Of a stretch of DNA of 64,000 bases, positions 52,148 through 60,368 are shown piece after piece. Origin of the DNA: Desulfopila inferna (GTDB taxonomy: Bacteria; Desulfobacterota; Desulfobulbia; Desulfobulbales; Desulfocapsaceae); assembly GCF_016919005.1 (NCBI RefSeq), contig NZ_JAFFQE010000003.1, forward strand, positions 124,001 to 188,000, read 5' to 3'. Each line of letters opens with the position of its first letter. The stretch's first letter is position 1. A model generated the notes under the pieces. It was given only the letters and a program-made list of their open reading frames with translations, did not search any database and was not told where the DNA came from. The position numbers were made by a program, and so were the translations under genes.

Positions 52148-53161
52148 CTATCGTACCGCAACTCTTGAGCGTCCCTCGGCTTTGGCATGATAAAGTATGT
52201 CATCGGTACGGTCCAGCCATTCCATAAGACTTTCATCCTCTTCCAGCTGAGCCAGGCCGATACTGATGCCGAGCTTGGTTTTTACGTCGGCCCAGATATC
52301 CAGCTTATCAACGGCCTTGCACAGCCTTTCCGCCAAAATTCGCCCACTGAATTTATCGGTATTATCAAGAACGAGAATAAACTCATCTCCACCCATTCGC
52401 ACCAGCAGATCGGAGGAGCGTACGGCATTCTGCAGTTTCTCGGCAACGGCCTTTAATACTTCATCGCCGGCAAGGTGCCCCAGGTTGTCGTTTATATCTT
52501 TGAACTTATCGAGATCCATGGAGAGCATGGTTAAAGGGTTCTTATAGCGTTTTGCACTGTTTACCATGCCGTGAATCCGTTCCTCAAACCCCCTCCTGTT
52601 GGCAAGCCCGGTGAGTGCATCGTTGCTTGCCCGCTCAAAGAGATCTTCGTAATCAAGAGCACGCTGCAGCGAATCGGTTAAGATGGTCAGAGACTCATTA
52701 ATGAGATCGATCTGCTCTTCGCTCAGTTTTTTACCGTTTTTAAGTATCAGCAGGATCCCGGCGTCATCGGCACGTTCGATGAGCCACTTATGCGCGTAAT
52801 GCCCATGATCGTCTTCATAGATGCCTTCGCAATCATCTTTGGTCTCTATCAGTTGTTCGGCAAAGGCGATGGCTCTTCTTCTATTAGGACCATGACCTGA
52901 ACAGAACAGATGCCGTTTTTTACGCAGGCCATTGCTGTATCCGATAAGCTCATGCTCCACCAGCGGCATCAGCCAGACGGAATAAGCTTCTATCATTCCG
53001 GAAAGATTTAAGACTCCGGCAACCCGGGCATGCAACCGGTTCATAAGATCAAGACGTTCGGTCTGCTTCTTAAAATGATCCAGCTCAACCATAACCCGGT
53101 CTATATCCGTCAACTGCCGCTCCACAGATTCAACGAGTGATAATTTTGCTGCCGCCTTCAT
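52148..53161 (-). CDS. Diguanylate cyclase (GGDEF)
   Basis: A 337-residue soluble protein. Residues about 1-160 form a sensing part without membrane helices that carries a cysteine/histidine-containing segment (HLFCSGHGPNRR), resembling a GAF-type fold. The GGDEF domain (about 170-335) starts with SNDALTGLANRRGFEERI, continues with LSMDLDKFKDINDNLGHLAGDEVL (in part), and has the catalytic MGGDEFILVL near residue 256. It should make cyclic di-GMP from GTP. No RxxD inhibitory site is evident ahead of GGDEF. It is a single gene followed by a terminator. Confidence 0.88.
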   Translation of the reverse strand: MKAAAKLSLVESVERQLTDIDRVMVELDHFKKQTERLDLMNRLHARVAGVLNLSGMIEAYSVWLMPLVEHELIGYSNGLRKKRHLFCSGHGPNRRRAIAFAEQLIETKDDCEGIYEDDHGHYAHKWLIERADDAGILLILKNGKKLSEEQIDLINESLTILTDSLQRALDYEDLFERASNDALTGLANRRGFEERIHGMVNSAKRYKNPLTMLSMDLDKFKDINDNLGHLAGDEVLKAVAEKLQNAVRSSDLLVRMGGDEFILVLDNTDKFSGRILAERLCKAVDKLDIWADVKTKLGISIGLAQLEEDESLMEWLDRTDDILYHAKAEGRSRVAVR

Positions 53162-53264
53162 ATTTGAAACCTCAAAAGAATTGGTAATATCTTAAAATGC
53201 CTTATTTTACATTTCGGCATTTCTTTGGGAATTCTTTAGCTTTTTAATCACATCTATGCAACAG

Positions 53265-53477
53265 TCATGCCAACAGCCAAACCCCTGACAGCAACACATA
53301 GCACTTTCTTCCATTATTTATAAATATTTTAAACACATAAAGCTCGTCAGCGACTTTGCCCTTTTTACCTGTTTGGGTCCCTGCTGGACTTTGAACGAAC
53401 CTAAGTTCCTCATTTGAAACCAGATAGTCATATTTTTGACGAAGTATCTGGCTGAGTCGTACCGATACGGTTGTCAT
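53265..53477 (-). pseudogene. Possible remnant of a ribbon-helix-helix antitoxin
   Basis: The first 23 residues (MTTVSVRLSQILRQKYDYL) match the opening strand and helix of ribbon-helix-helix antitoxin-type regulators and follow an AAGGTGAG site. After that the sequence loses all similarity (residues 25-70), and no toxin gene adjoins. It may be truncated or frame-shifted. Confidence 0.3.
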
Positions 53478-53616
53478 ATTTTTGACTCACCTTCTTTTCT
53501 TTAAGCTCTTTTGAGAAGATCAAAAAAAAGTCTCTACTTTACAAAGCTGGAGTAAGCAAAAAAAATTGCTATTCGCCTCCGGAAAAGGTAGTAGTCAAAT
53601 ACGCCCCGCTACACTG

Positions 53617-53638
53617 AACCAGCTGAGCTGGATAGGCC
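53617..53638. repeat. Isolated small hairpin of the two-hairpin repeat
   Basis: AACCAGCTGAGCTGGATAGG carries the CCAGCT-N-AGCTGG palindrome of the repeat family, without the longer T-rich hairpin. The remaining 53478-53616 bases show no gene. Confidence 0.5.
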
Positions 53639-53689
53639 TAAGCGATACACTGGAGATATTTGCTCTGAAATATTTCTTTTTATGTTATC

Positions 53690-53838
53690 CCTAATCCTCA
53701 GCTCAAGGTCGGGACAGCTCTGTTCACGGATCTTTGCAGCCCGGACGGCTGCAGCGAAGCCCCCCATGGACGGGTTTATGGCGTCCCGATGAAAAGAGCA
53801 GTCCCGGCCTGGGCCGGAACGGGCTGAGTTTCAGGGGG
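53690..53838 (-). repeat. MITE-like ~150-bp inverted element, copy B
   Basis: From CCTCAGCTCAAGGTCGGGAC to GGGCTGAGTTTCAGGGGG. It is the inverted counterpart of 47371-47511 and longer at one end. Both contain the block CCCATGGACGGGTTTATGGCG or its complement with few changes. The strong internal inverted repeats would fold into a long hairpin if transcribed. Confidence 0.75.
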
Positions 53839-53913
53839 AAATCAGATTTCTTTATATGACGAGTTTCAGGCCCACGCCACTGACACAACAGATCCTTACA
53901 CATCAAGACAGTC

Positions 53914-54945
53914 ATGGACCTTCGCAAGATTATCGGACAACTCTTCATTCTCGGGTTCAGGGGAGCCACCCTGACGATGGAAAATCAGATCAGAGAAGAT
54001 ATCGTCACAGGAAACCTGGGCGGTATCATACTTTTTGACAATTTTCTCTCAGCCTCTGAAAAAGACAGCAATATAGTTTCCCGCCCACAACTGGAAAACC
54101 TCTGCGACAGGCTGCAGTCTCTAGCGGAAATCAAACTGCTTATCGGGGTGGACCAGGAAGGCGGCGCCGTCCGGCGGCTTAAGCAGAGGCACGGTTTTCC
54201 TCCTCTCCCTTCCGCCGCGGAGATGGGCAGGGATACGAGCTGTAGGGAATCCGCCACTCATGCCAGGAGGACGGGCGAGCTTCTGGCCGCTATCGGGATC
54301 AACTGCGATTTTGCCCCGGTGGCAGATATCAATGTCAACCTCAATAATCCCATAATCGGCAAAATCGGAAGGAGCTTTTCCAGCAGTCCGAGGGAGGTCG
54401 CTGCTCACTGTGAACAATGGCTCGATGGCCTGAAGCACTCCGGCGTTCTCGGCTGCCTCAAACATTTTCCCGGACACGGCAGCTCGACGACCGATTCGCA
54501 CAAGGGATGGGTCGATATCAGCAGGAGTTGGAAGAGGCAGGAACTTATTCCGTACGCAGAACTTATCGAAAAGGGAAAAGTACAGGCAGTCATGATGGGA
54601 CATCTATTTCACAGCGACTTCGATGCCGAACATCCCGCCTCTCTCTCCGCCGATATCATCGGCGGACTTCTGCGCGGCGAGATGCACTATGCAGGCCTGG
54701 TCATCACGGATGATCTGCAGATGCGTGGAATAACCGAGCGCTATGGCATCCCTGAGGCCATCGTTCAGGCTTTTTCGGCGGGAGTCGATATGATAATACT
54801 CGGCAACAATCTTGAATATGACCCGGGAATCCTGCACAAAGCCGTAAATGCCGTGGAACAGGCGGTCGAGAGCGGCTATCTTTCCCTGGAAACTCTCAGG
54901 AAATCCTACGACCGCGTACAAAAAATTAAGGAAGAAATTCTATGA
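53914..54945 (+). CDS. nagZ: Beta-N-acetylhexosaminidase, GH3 (NagZ type)
   Basis: A 343-residue glycoside hydrolase family 3 enzyme for recycling peptidoglycan fragments (removes GlcNAc from anhydromuropeptides). Motifs are the substrate loop LIGVDQEGGAVRRLKQRHGFPPLPSA (in pieces), GINCDFAPVADIN, the GH3 hallmark CLKHFPGHGSSTTDSHKG with its catalytic Asp-His pair, and the nucleophile Asp in VITDDLQMRGI. No signal peptide is evident, in line with a cytoplasmic enzyme. Its stop overlaps the start of the TM2 gene by four bases. Confidence 0.9.
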   Translation: MDLRKIIGQLFILGFRGATLTMENQIREDIVTGNLGGIILFDNFLSASEKDSNIVSRPQLENLCDRLQSLAEIKLLIGVDQEGGAVRRLKQRHGFPPLPSAAEMGRDTSCRESATHARRTGELLAAIGINCDFAPVADINVNLNNPIIGKIGRSFSSSPREVAAHCEQWLDGLKHSGVLGCLKHFPGHGSSTTDSHKGWVDISRSWKRQELIPYAELIEKGKVQAVMMGHLFHSDFDAEHPASLSADIIGGLLRGEMHYAGLVITDDLQMRGITERYGIPEAIVQAFSAGVDMIILGNNLEYDPGILHKAVNAVEQAVESGYLSLETLRKSYDRVQKIKEEIL

Positions 54946-55352
54946 ATGATACTACGGCGAGTGAAACACACTCAATTGTAATCGGATATCTTCTCTGGAT
55001 ATTCGGCTTTTTGGGAGCTCATCGTTTTTATTACGGCAGACGTTTAACCGGTACCCTCTATTTTTTCACCCTGGGGCTGCTCTTTATCGGCTGGATCATT
55101 GACCTGTTCCTGATTCCGTTAATGAATGAAAAGGCCGACAGGCGCTACAAAAGAGGTCCTGTGGATTACAGCATTGCCTGGCTGCTCCTCGTCTTTACCG
55201 GAGTTTTCGGACTGCATAGAATTTATCTGGGAAAATGGATAACAGGTCTGCTCTATCTGCTGACCCTGGGATTATTCGGCATCGGCTACATCTACGACTT
55301 GTGGACGCTAAATGAGCAGATAAGCGAAATTAACGGTACATCCATAAGATGA
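54942..55352 (+). CDS. TM2-domain protein with two TM2 modules
   Basis: A 136-residue membrane protein. Two copies of the TM2 module lie in tandem: the first about residues 10-65 (YLLWIFGFLGAHRFYYGRRLTGTLYFFTLG, in part), the second about 78-130 (WLLLVFTGVFGLHRIYLGKWITGLLYLLTLG, in part), each with the G-x-HRfYlG motif. Function of TM2 proteins is unknown. It starts within the nagZ stop (ATGA), so the two are translationally coupled. Confidence 0.82.
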   Translation: MNDTTASETHSIVIGYLLWIFGFLGAHRFYYGRRLTGTLYFFTLGLLFIGWIIDLFLIPLMNEKADRRYKRGPVDYSIAWLLLVFTGVFGLHRIYLGKWITGLLYLLTLGLFGIGYIYDLWTLNEQISEINGTSIR

Positions 55353-55365
55353 CATGTCTGGTATA

Positions 55366-55441
55366 GCGAACTTCTCGAAATCGGAGTTCATGACCCTACG
55401 GGTGCTTATCGCAGAGTCCGTCTCGGTAACTTCGATTTTTT
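55366..55441. terminator. Hairpin with T-run between the TM2 and kinase genes; full form of a repeat also at 41102
   Basis: CGAACTTCTCGAAATCGG is partly complementary to the closing GTCTCGGTAACTTCG, and ACCCTACGGGT forms an inner hairpin, followed by TTTTTT. It stands between convergent genes, so it may terminate one or both. Three of its blocks recur at 41102-41145. Confidence 0.5.
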
Positions 55442-55491
55442 ACTGGTTATTCATAAATTAAATACAGCGGCTTCCGCTGAAAACGCCACGG

Positions 55492-57003
55492 TCATTGTCC
55501 CAGCACCTGCACGATATGTTTTGCCATTTTCCCGAGAGATACCGGCTTCAGACAAAAACCGTCAACTCCCGCCTCCATCGCCCTGGAACGTGAAAAATCC
55601 TCCAGAAAACCGGAGAAGAGCAAAACCGGAATATCAGGCCGAACCTCCTTGATTTTTTCACAGAGATCAATTCCGGTCATATACGGCATGGTCAAGTCAG
55701 TTATCACCAGATCGAATCCATGCCGACTATTAAGAAATTCCAGTACTGCTTCCGGGGCTGACGTGAACTTGGTCACCTTGTAGCCAAGCTTCACGAGCAC
55801 CTCGGCGGTGGCATCGACTACCTGCTGCTCATCGTCGACCAGCAGAATATGTTCATTACCACCTCTGCAGGTGGAATGGCCCACACCTTCTTCAAAATCA
55901 ATCTGTTCTTTGATTACAGGCAGGTGGAGGGTGATAGTCGTGCCATGGCCGACTATACTGTCGACCGAAATCCTGCCTCCCTGACGCTTGATGATACCGT
56001 GGGCCATGGCAAGTCCCATGCCTGTCCCCTGAGCCTTCTCCTTTGTGGTAAAATAGGGATCAAAAATCTTATCCAAAAGTTCAGGCGCAATGCCGCGGCC
56101 GTTATCGGCGACGCTCAACTCCAGCCAGTCACCTCTACCGTCGGATTCCGCCGATTTCCGCAGGGTGATGGTAAGAATACCACCCTGATGAGCCATGGCA
56201 TCAGCCGCGTTCTTACAAAGGCTAATCAGAATTTGATGAATCTCAACCGCGTCCACGTTTACCATGCCGCATTCTTCATCGATATCCTGACGGATTTCAA
56301 TGCTGCTCGGTATGGTGGCATGAATGAGCTTTAACCCTTCTTTTATAATGGGATGAATAGGCTGAAGACTTTCATTCATCTCGGTATTTCTTGAAAAAAC
56401 GAGGATCTGTTCAATCAGCTTATGAGCCCTTTTAGCGGCATAGAGGACCTGATCTATATGTGAAATCGATTCGCCTCTGTCCAAATGATTATTGAGAAAA
56501 TTAAGCCTCATGATCTCTGCATATCCCATTATAGGCGTAAGAATATTATTGAAATCATGGGCAATTCCGCCTGCCAGAGTGCCGATGGCCTCCATCTTTG
56601 ACGCATGCCGCAATTGTTTTTCCAGCTGCAGTCTCTCGGTTATATCATGAGCAACAACAACCAATTTTTCTGCTCCATCCACACCACCTGGGACAAGAGC
56701 GCAGGTGATGCTGAAAAACTGGCCCGTGCCGTTTGCTCCGGCAACGACAATCTGTCTGCGCACAGGATCTTTGCCTTTCTTGAAAGAGATAATAATCTGG
56801 CACCGGCGGCACTTCGAAGTCGTTCCACAGAACAACTCACCGCACCGCCTTCCCACGGGATCGCTGCAGAGCCTGTCCACATTGTTGTTGGCCCAGAGAA
56901 CCCGCAGGTTTCGGTCAAGAAGAAGAATCGCATCCTCGCTACAGTCCAGGACCGCCTGCTTCTGCAATTCACTCTCGCGCAGGGCGGCTTGATACTTATT
57001 CAT
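55492..57003 (-). CDS. PAS-histidine kinase-receiver hybrid
   Basis: A 503-residue cytoplasmic hybrid sensor kinase. Residues about 12-130 form a PAS domain (DCSEDAILLLDRNLRVLWANNNVDRL) with a cluster of Cys (RRCGELFCGTTSKCRRCQ) as is common in anaerobe PAS kinases. The phosphorylated His is in GGIAHDFNNILTPIMGYAEIM (in part) near residue 148; N, G1 and G2 boxes are LCKNAADAM, VADNGRGIAPELLDKIFDPYFTTK (in part) and GTGMGLAMAHGIIK. The C-terminal receiver (about 385-500) has LLVDDEQ, the acceptor Asp in LVITDLTMPYMTG, and Lys in LKPVSLGK. No membrane helix is seen, so it reads a cytoplasmic signal. A partner regulator is not adjacent. Confidence 0.9.
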   Translation of the reverse strand: MNKYQAALRESELQKQAVLDCSEDAILLLDRNLRVLWANNNVDRLCSDPVGRRCGELFCGTTSKCRRCQIIISFKKGKDPVRRQIVVAGANGTGQFFSITCALVPGGVDGAEKLVVVAHDITERLQLEKQLRHASKMEAIGTLAGGIAHDFNNILTPIMGYAEIMRLNFLNNHLDRGESISHIDQVLYAAKRAHKLIEQILVFSRNTEMNESLQPIHPIIKEGLKLIHATIPSSIEIRQDIDEECGMVNVDAVEIHQILISLCKNAADAMAHQGGILTITLRKSAESDGRGDWLELSVADNGRGIAPELLDKIFDPYFTTKEKAQGTGMGLAMAHGIIKRQGGRISVDSIVGHGTTITLHLPVIKEQIDFEEGVGHSTCRGGNEHILLVDDEQQVVDATAEVLVKLGYKVTKFTSAPEAVLEFLNSRHGFDLVITDLTMPYMTGIDLCEKIKEVRPDIPVLLFSGFLEDFSRSRAMEAGVDGFCLKPVSLGKMAKHIVQVLGQ

Positions 57004-57321
57004 TTTTCAAGTCCTCAGCGCACTCTTCAAGATACCCTGTTGAGCTAACTATCATCTTGATATTTCGCCTTATAATATGCTCATCCAGCGCTCGCCAGAC
57101 GTATTCCAGCTAGTTCCGGTGTGTCTTTTCCTTGACTCTTCATTTCTCCGTCATTATTAATGCCGTGTATCGGGACTGTATTGAAACGAGATGTCCCAAT
57201 ATTTAACAACGACATTAAACAACACATTTAACCCCGTTAAGCCAGGTTAAACTAACCCGACTGAACTGGATAAGAACCTTTAGACACCAGAAAACAATCT
57301 GTAAGGTACCAAAAAAGAGTC
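57004..57321. other. Intergenic region between divergent kinase and DUF493 genes, with a partial hairpin repeat
   Basis: No gene. At 57254-57310 lies a shortened copy of the two-hairpin repeat: AACCCGACTGAACTGG, then TAAGAACCTTTAGACA and AATCTGTAAGGT with the T-rich inner stem missing. It ends 12 bases before the next start codon. Confidence 0.6.
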
Positions 57322-57603
57322 ATGTCACCCAAAGAAATATTTTCATCAGCCTGTTCAAGAAAACCGGAAATACACTATCCATGCGTATGGCAATATAAAG
57401 TGATCGGAAAAGAACTGCACCTGGTCAAGAATGCCATAAAAGAGATATGTGCTCCGGTTCCCGTCACAATAACCTATTCGCACTCCAGTGCAAGCGGCAA
57501 ATACCACAGCTTCAATGCGGAAATAGAAGTACAGGACGAGGAAGCCAGACTATCAATCTTTCGTGCACTGCATGATCATGCTGCCGTAAAATTTGTCTTA
57601 TAA
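57322..57603 (+). CDS. DUF493 family protein
   Basis: A 93-residue protein with the layout of the DUF493 (YbeD-like) fold, a ferredoxin-like alpha/beta domain: IHYPCVWQYKVIGK (first strand), an LVKNAIKEIC helix, PVTITYSHSSASGKYHSFNAEIEVQDEEA (in pieces) and a last helix and strand (FRALHDHAAVKFVL). The conserved SxxGKYxS turn of the family is seen as ASGKYHS. In Escherichia coli YbeD is linked to lipoate metabolism only by neighbourhood; function is unknown. It lies four bases upstream of the next gene. Confidence 0.75.
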   Translation: MSPKEIFSSACSRKPEIHYPCVWQYKVIGKELHLVKNAIKEICAPVPVTITYSHSSASGKYHSFNAEIEVQDEEARLSIFRALHDHAAVKFVL

Positions 57604-57607
57604 CGGA

Positions 57608-58120
57608 ATGATGACAGAAAAAAACCTGCAACAGAAATCCGAACTCATTGATGTTCTACGGGAAACCATTAGCGTTGTACAGATGGTCATTTTTAAAGAA
57701 CTGCGCAGGGTCTTTGCTCAAAAATACGTGGAAAGGGATACAATTTCCAGAGCAATGCTTGTCGGTGCCATTATCAACAAGCTCTTCGGTATGGAAAATC
57801 CGGAAAAAAAGTTTCAGGACTTCAACAGACAGAATGGTGCAGTGATAGAGCAGGAGCTTTTGGGTTTTGCCGGAGAGTTTCCGCAATTGCTGCCATACCT
57901 CACCGATGCCCTGCGTGTCCAGGTTCTCTGTGACCAACAGGAAGGCGAAGACTCAACACGCATACTCGAACAGGCGGAAGAGCTGAGAATTCTTATCAAG
58001 GACCGCGAAGTGCCCCTGCCTTCGACATTTATGACCCGGGTGCGCGACCTGGGAGAGCAACACGGGCTTACCGTGGCACCGCAGGAGATATCTCCTGAGA
58101 ACAACAGTCTCATACATTAA
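57608..58120 (+). CDS. Hypothetical protein coupled to DUF493
   Basis: About 170 residues, mostly helical: an N-terminal helix ELIDVLRETISVVQMVIFKELRRVFA, a hydrophobic ISRAMLVGAIINKLFG, and several further amphipathic helices separated by acidic turns. I do not recognise a family. The start lies four bases after the DUF493 stop, so the two are one operon. The gene ends in a copy of the hairpin repeat. Two adjacent Met codons (57608, 57611) are possible starts. Confidence 0.6.
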   Translation: MMTEKNLQQKSELIDVLRETISVVQMVIFKELRRVFAQKYVERDTISRAMLVGAIINKLFGMENPEKKFQDFNRQNGAVIEQELLGFAGEFPQLLPYLTDALRVQVLCDQQEGEDSTRILEQAEELRILIKDREVPLPSTFMTRVRDLGEQHGLTVAPQEISPENNSLIH

Positions 58121-58227
58121 CCCGGCTGAACTGGACTCTTTACAGTACCCCCTTGAGGGGTATAAGAACCTGTAGACAGTTTATTTTCTTGCAAAAAACA
58201 AGAAAACCAATCTGTAAGATACTAAAA
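58118..58227 (-). repeat. Two-hairpin repeat, copy after the DUF493 operon
   Basis: AACCCGGCTGAACTGG, TACCCCCTTGAGGGGTA, TAAGAACCTGTAGACAG, TTTTCTTGCAAAAAACAAG and AATCTGTAAGATACTAAAA in this order. It combines the small hairpins of both units seen at 28026-28176, in the reverse orientation. Relative to the pabBC gene (minus strand) it has the same direction as the copies behind other genes, but a 174-bp insertion now separates them. Confidence 0.75.
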
Positions 58228-58274
58228 TGCTGCGGACTTCCCGGCAGCCTTCCCGGTGCCGCAGATACTTCCTA

Positions 58275-58448
58275 GTGTCTGTCCAGAAATGAGCAATTTC
58301 GGAGTCTACGCTTACCTGTTCTAAATCCAGGCGCTCGATGAATTTAACCGTAGGCATATAATTGATATTTCTATGATTAAATTGTGAGAGCAGCCGGTAA
58401 GCGCAGACTCCGACGACTTAGGGCGAAAGTGCCATTTCTGGACAGATA
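58275..58448. mobile_element. 174-bp non-coding element with terminal inverted repeats and target duplication
   Basis: The ends share CTGTCCAGAAATG in inverted orientation, and further in CGGAGTCT-R-CGCTTACC is repeated in the same way. The element has no gene. It is flanked by TTCCTA on both sides (58269-58274 and 58449-58454), as expected for a 6-bp target duplication. The right copy contains the pabBC stop codon. These are the marks of a MITE moved by a transposase encoded elsewhere. Confidence 0.75.
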
Positions 58449-58451
58449 TTC

Positions 58452-60368
58452 CTAATCTTGGCTCAAAGCGACCCTGATAACTCCTCTCACCGAATTGCAG
58501 AGAAAAATGGCCTTCGCCCGGTGCAGATCATCGAAGGTCAGCGATCGCTCTTGCACCGGGACCGCAGAGCTTTTCAGCAAATGGCTGCGCATCACTCCGT
58601 CAAGCAGACCATCCGAGACCGGTGGGGTAACGTATCCGCTATCTCCATAGATTATAAGATTAGTTATGCATCCCTCGGTAACATGACCATTTTCATTATG
58701 AAAGAGTGTATCGAACAGCCCCTTTTGGGCTGCAACTGCAAATTCACTGTTGTAAAGATCTCGATTGGAAGTCTTATGATAGAACCAGTTAGATTGGCTA
58801 TCTATTGCCTTGCCGTTCAAGGCCACTGAGGGAAAAACGTCATCAGCCCCTGCCGGATTCAGCGGAAGCTGCAGCATATGGGGTGCTTCGCAATCCTGGA
58901 GTTCTATCTGGAATGTACCGTCCTTTTCCAGAAGAAGCCGGATCCGGGTAGGATTGGCAGCGAAACTCCGCATCCGAGCCTTCAATTCAGCCTCTATCTC
59001 TTTGATATCACAGAAGAAGAGAAAATATCTGGCCGAATCCTGAAGACGCTTGAGATGTTCGGCCAGGAGAAAAAAACCGGAGCGAGGATGCCAGAAGAGC
59101 GTTTCTATCAACTGGAAATCTTTTTGCGGCGCCGTTAGAAATCTTCCTTTCAACAAACACTCCTGCCACTCCTGCTGAGGATCAGAGTCATGCACTATCC
59201 CGGAGCCGATGCCCATCTCTCCCCTTCGGCCATCAATGACCACGGTACGTATGGGAACATTGAAGACGGCATCGCCATCCGGATGAATACAGCCGATGGC
59301 ACCGGTATAGACTCCTCTTCTCTGTTTCTCCAGTTCATCAATTATTTCCATGGTTCTGATCTTGGGTGCCCCGGTGACTGAACCACAGGGATAGATAGCC
59401 TTGAAAAAATCATGAAGTGACATTTTTTCCAGATCACCGCGGTCAGTTCTGCCGCGTATGGTCGAGGTCATCTGCAGCAGGGTCTCATAGGTCTCCACAT
59501 CAAAGAGAGACTCGACCAGCACCTCACCGTCTTCAAGTTGGTGTATTAATCTGCCGAGATCGTTGCGCAGCAGATCGACAATCATCACATTCTCACTCAG
59601 ATTCTTTATATCAGAACAGAGAAAATGACGATTTGCAGCGTCCTCCTCCAGCGTACATCCTCTTTTCACCGTTCCCTTCATTGGACGAACCATGATTCCG
59701 GAATCATCCTTTCTGAAAAAGAGCTCGGGAGAAAATGACATCACCCGCTGCTTTCCCCAGCGGATATAGGCTCCATACCCAACCGACTGATTGCGCCTCA
59801 GATCACAATAGAATTGTTCTGGTGAACCGGAGAAATTAAACAATAACTGCAGCGTATAATTAACCTGATAGGTGTCACCGGCCTCGATATGGGCAAGAAT
59901 ACGGCGTACGGCGTCGATATACTCTTCCTCGTCCAGTGAGGTGCGCAGGTCGGTTACCTGATATTCGTCCGGTTCGGGTCCTTCTCCGACCGGCAACGGA
60001 AAATCGGTTTCGCCGCTATGATGATTGAAGGTATGGCATTTTGAAAAGGCACCAAGATCCGCCAGCAGGGCTCCCTTGTCAGATGCTCTCTGCAGCCTTT
60101 TTTTCAAGTGGGGTTCCAGGAGATAACCGAATTCATAACTGAACCAGCCGGCGATCCAGAGCCCGCGGCGCTGCAGGTCATGGATGTGCTGCAGAAAAAT
60201 TGATTCATTCTGCCCTTCGAAAAACCGCAGCCTCTCCCGAGGCTCGACAAACAGGCGAGAACGGCAGTTTACATCGTCTGGTTTTGATGTATCCAGAAAA
60301 ACAAAATTTTCACATTCACCTAAAAACCGGAAAAGCCGTGATAATTTACTATTAGTAATGGTTTTCAT
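58452..60368 (-). CDS. Aminodeoxychorismate synthase/lyase fusion (PabB-PabC)
   Basis: A 638-residue fusion for making 4-aminobenzoate, a folate precursor. The N-terminal two thirds are the chorismate-binding PabB domain: YIDAVRRILAHIEAGDTYQVNYTLQL (in part), MSFSPELFF, VRPMKGTVKRG (Lys of the PIKGT-type motif), NVMIVDLLRNDLGR, and FKAIYPCGSVTGAPKIRTMEII (in part). The C-terminal third (from about residue 420) is a class IV PLP-dependent domain of PabC with the Lys in WFYHKTSNRDLY, a GHVTEGCITNLI strand and SDGLLDGVMRSHLL. Such fusions release 4-aminobenzoate without a separate lyase. The amidotransferase (PabA) is not nearby. The start at 60368 has no clear ribosome site. Its stop lies at the edge of a 174-bp inserted element. 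Confidence 0.9.
   Translation of the reverse strand: MKTITNSKLSRLFRFLGECENFVFLDTSKPDDVNCRSRLFVEPRERLRFFEGQNESIFLQHIHDLQRRGLWIAGWFSYEFGYLLEPHLKKRLQRASDKGALLADLGAFSKCHTFNHHSGETDFPLPVGEGPEPDEYQVTDLRTSLDEEEYIDAVRRILAHIEAGDTYQVNYTLQLLFNFSGSPEQFYCDLRRNQSVGYGAYIRWGKQRVMSFSPELFFRKDDSGIMVRPMKGTVKRGCTLEEDAANRHFLCSDIKNLSENVMIVDLLRNDLGRLIHQLEDGEVLVESLFDVETYETLLQMTSTIRGRTDRGDLEKMSLHDFFKAIYPCGSVTGAPKIRTMEIIDELEKQRRGVYTGAIGCIHPDGDAVFNVPIRTVVIDGRRGEMGIGSGIVHDSDPQQEWQECLLKGRFLTAPQKDFQLIETLFWHPRSGFFLLAEHLKRLQDSARYFLFFCDIKEIEAELKARMRSFAANPTRIRLLLEKDGTFQIELQDCEAPHMLQLPLNPAGADDVFPSVALNGKAIDSQSNWFYHKTSNRDLYNSEFAVAAQKGLFDTLFHNENGHVTEGCITNLIIYGDSGYVTPPVSDGLLDGVMRSHLLKSSAVPVQERSLTFDDLHRAKAIFLCNSVRGVIRVALSQD

Noticed and set aside
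53265-53477. Complete toxin-antitoxin pair
   Set aside because: Only the first 20-odd residues resemble a ribbon-helix-helix antitoxin and there is no toxin gene next to it.
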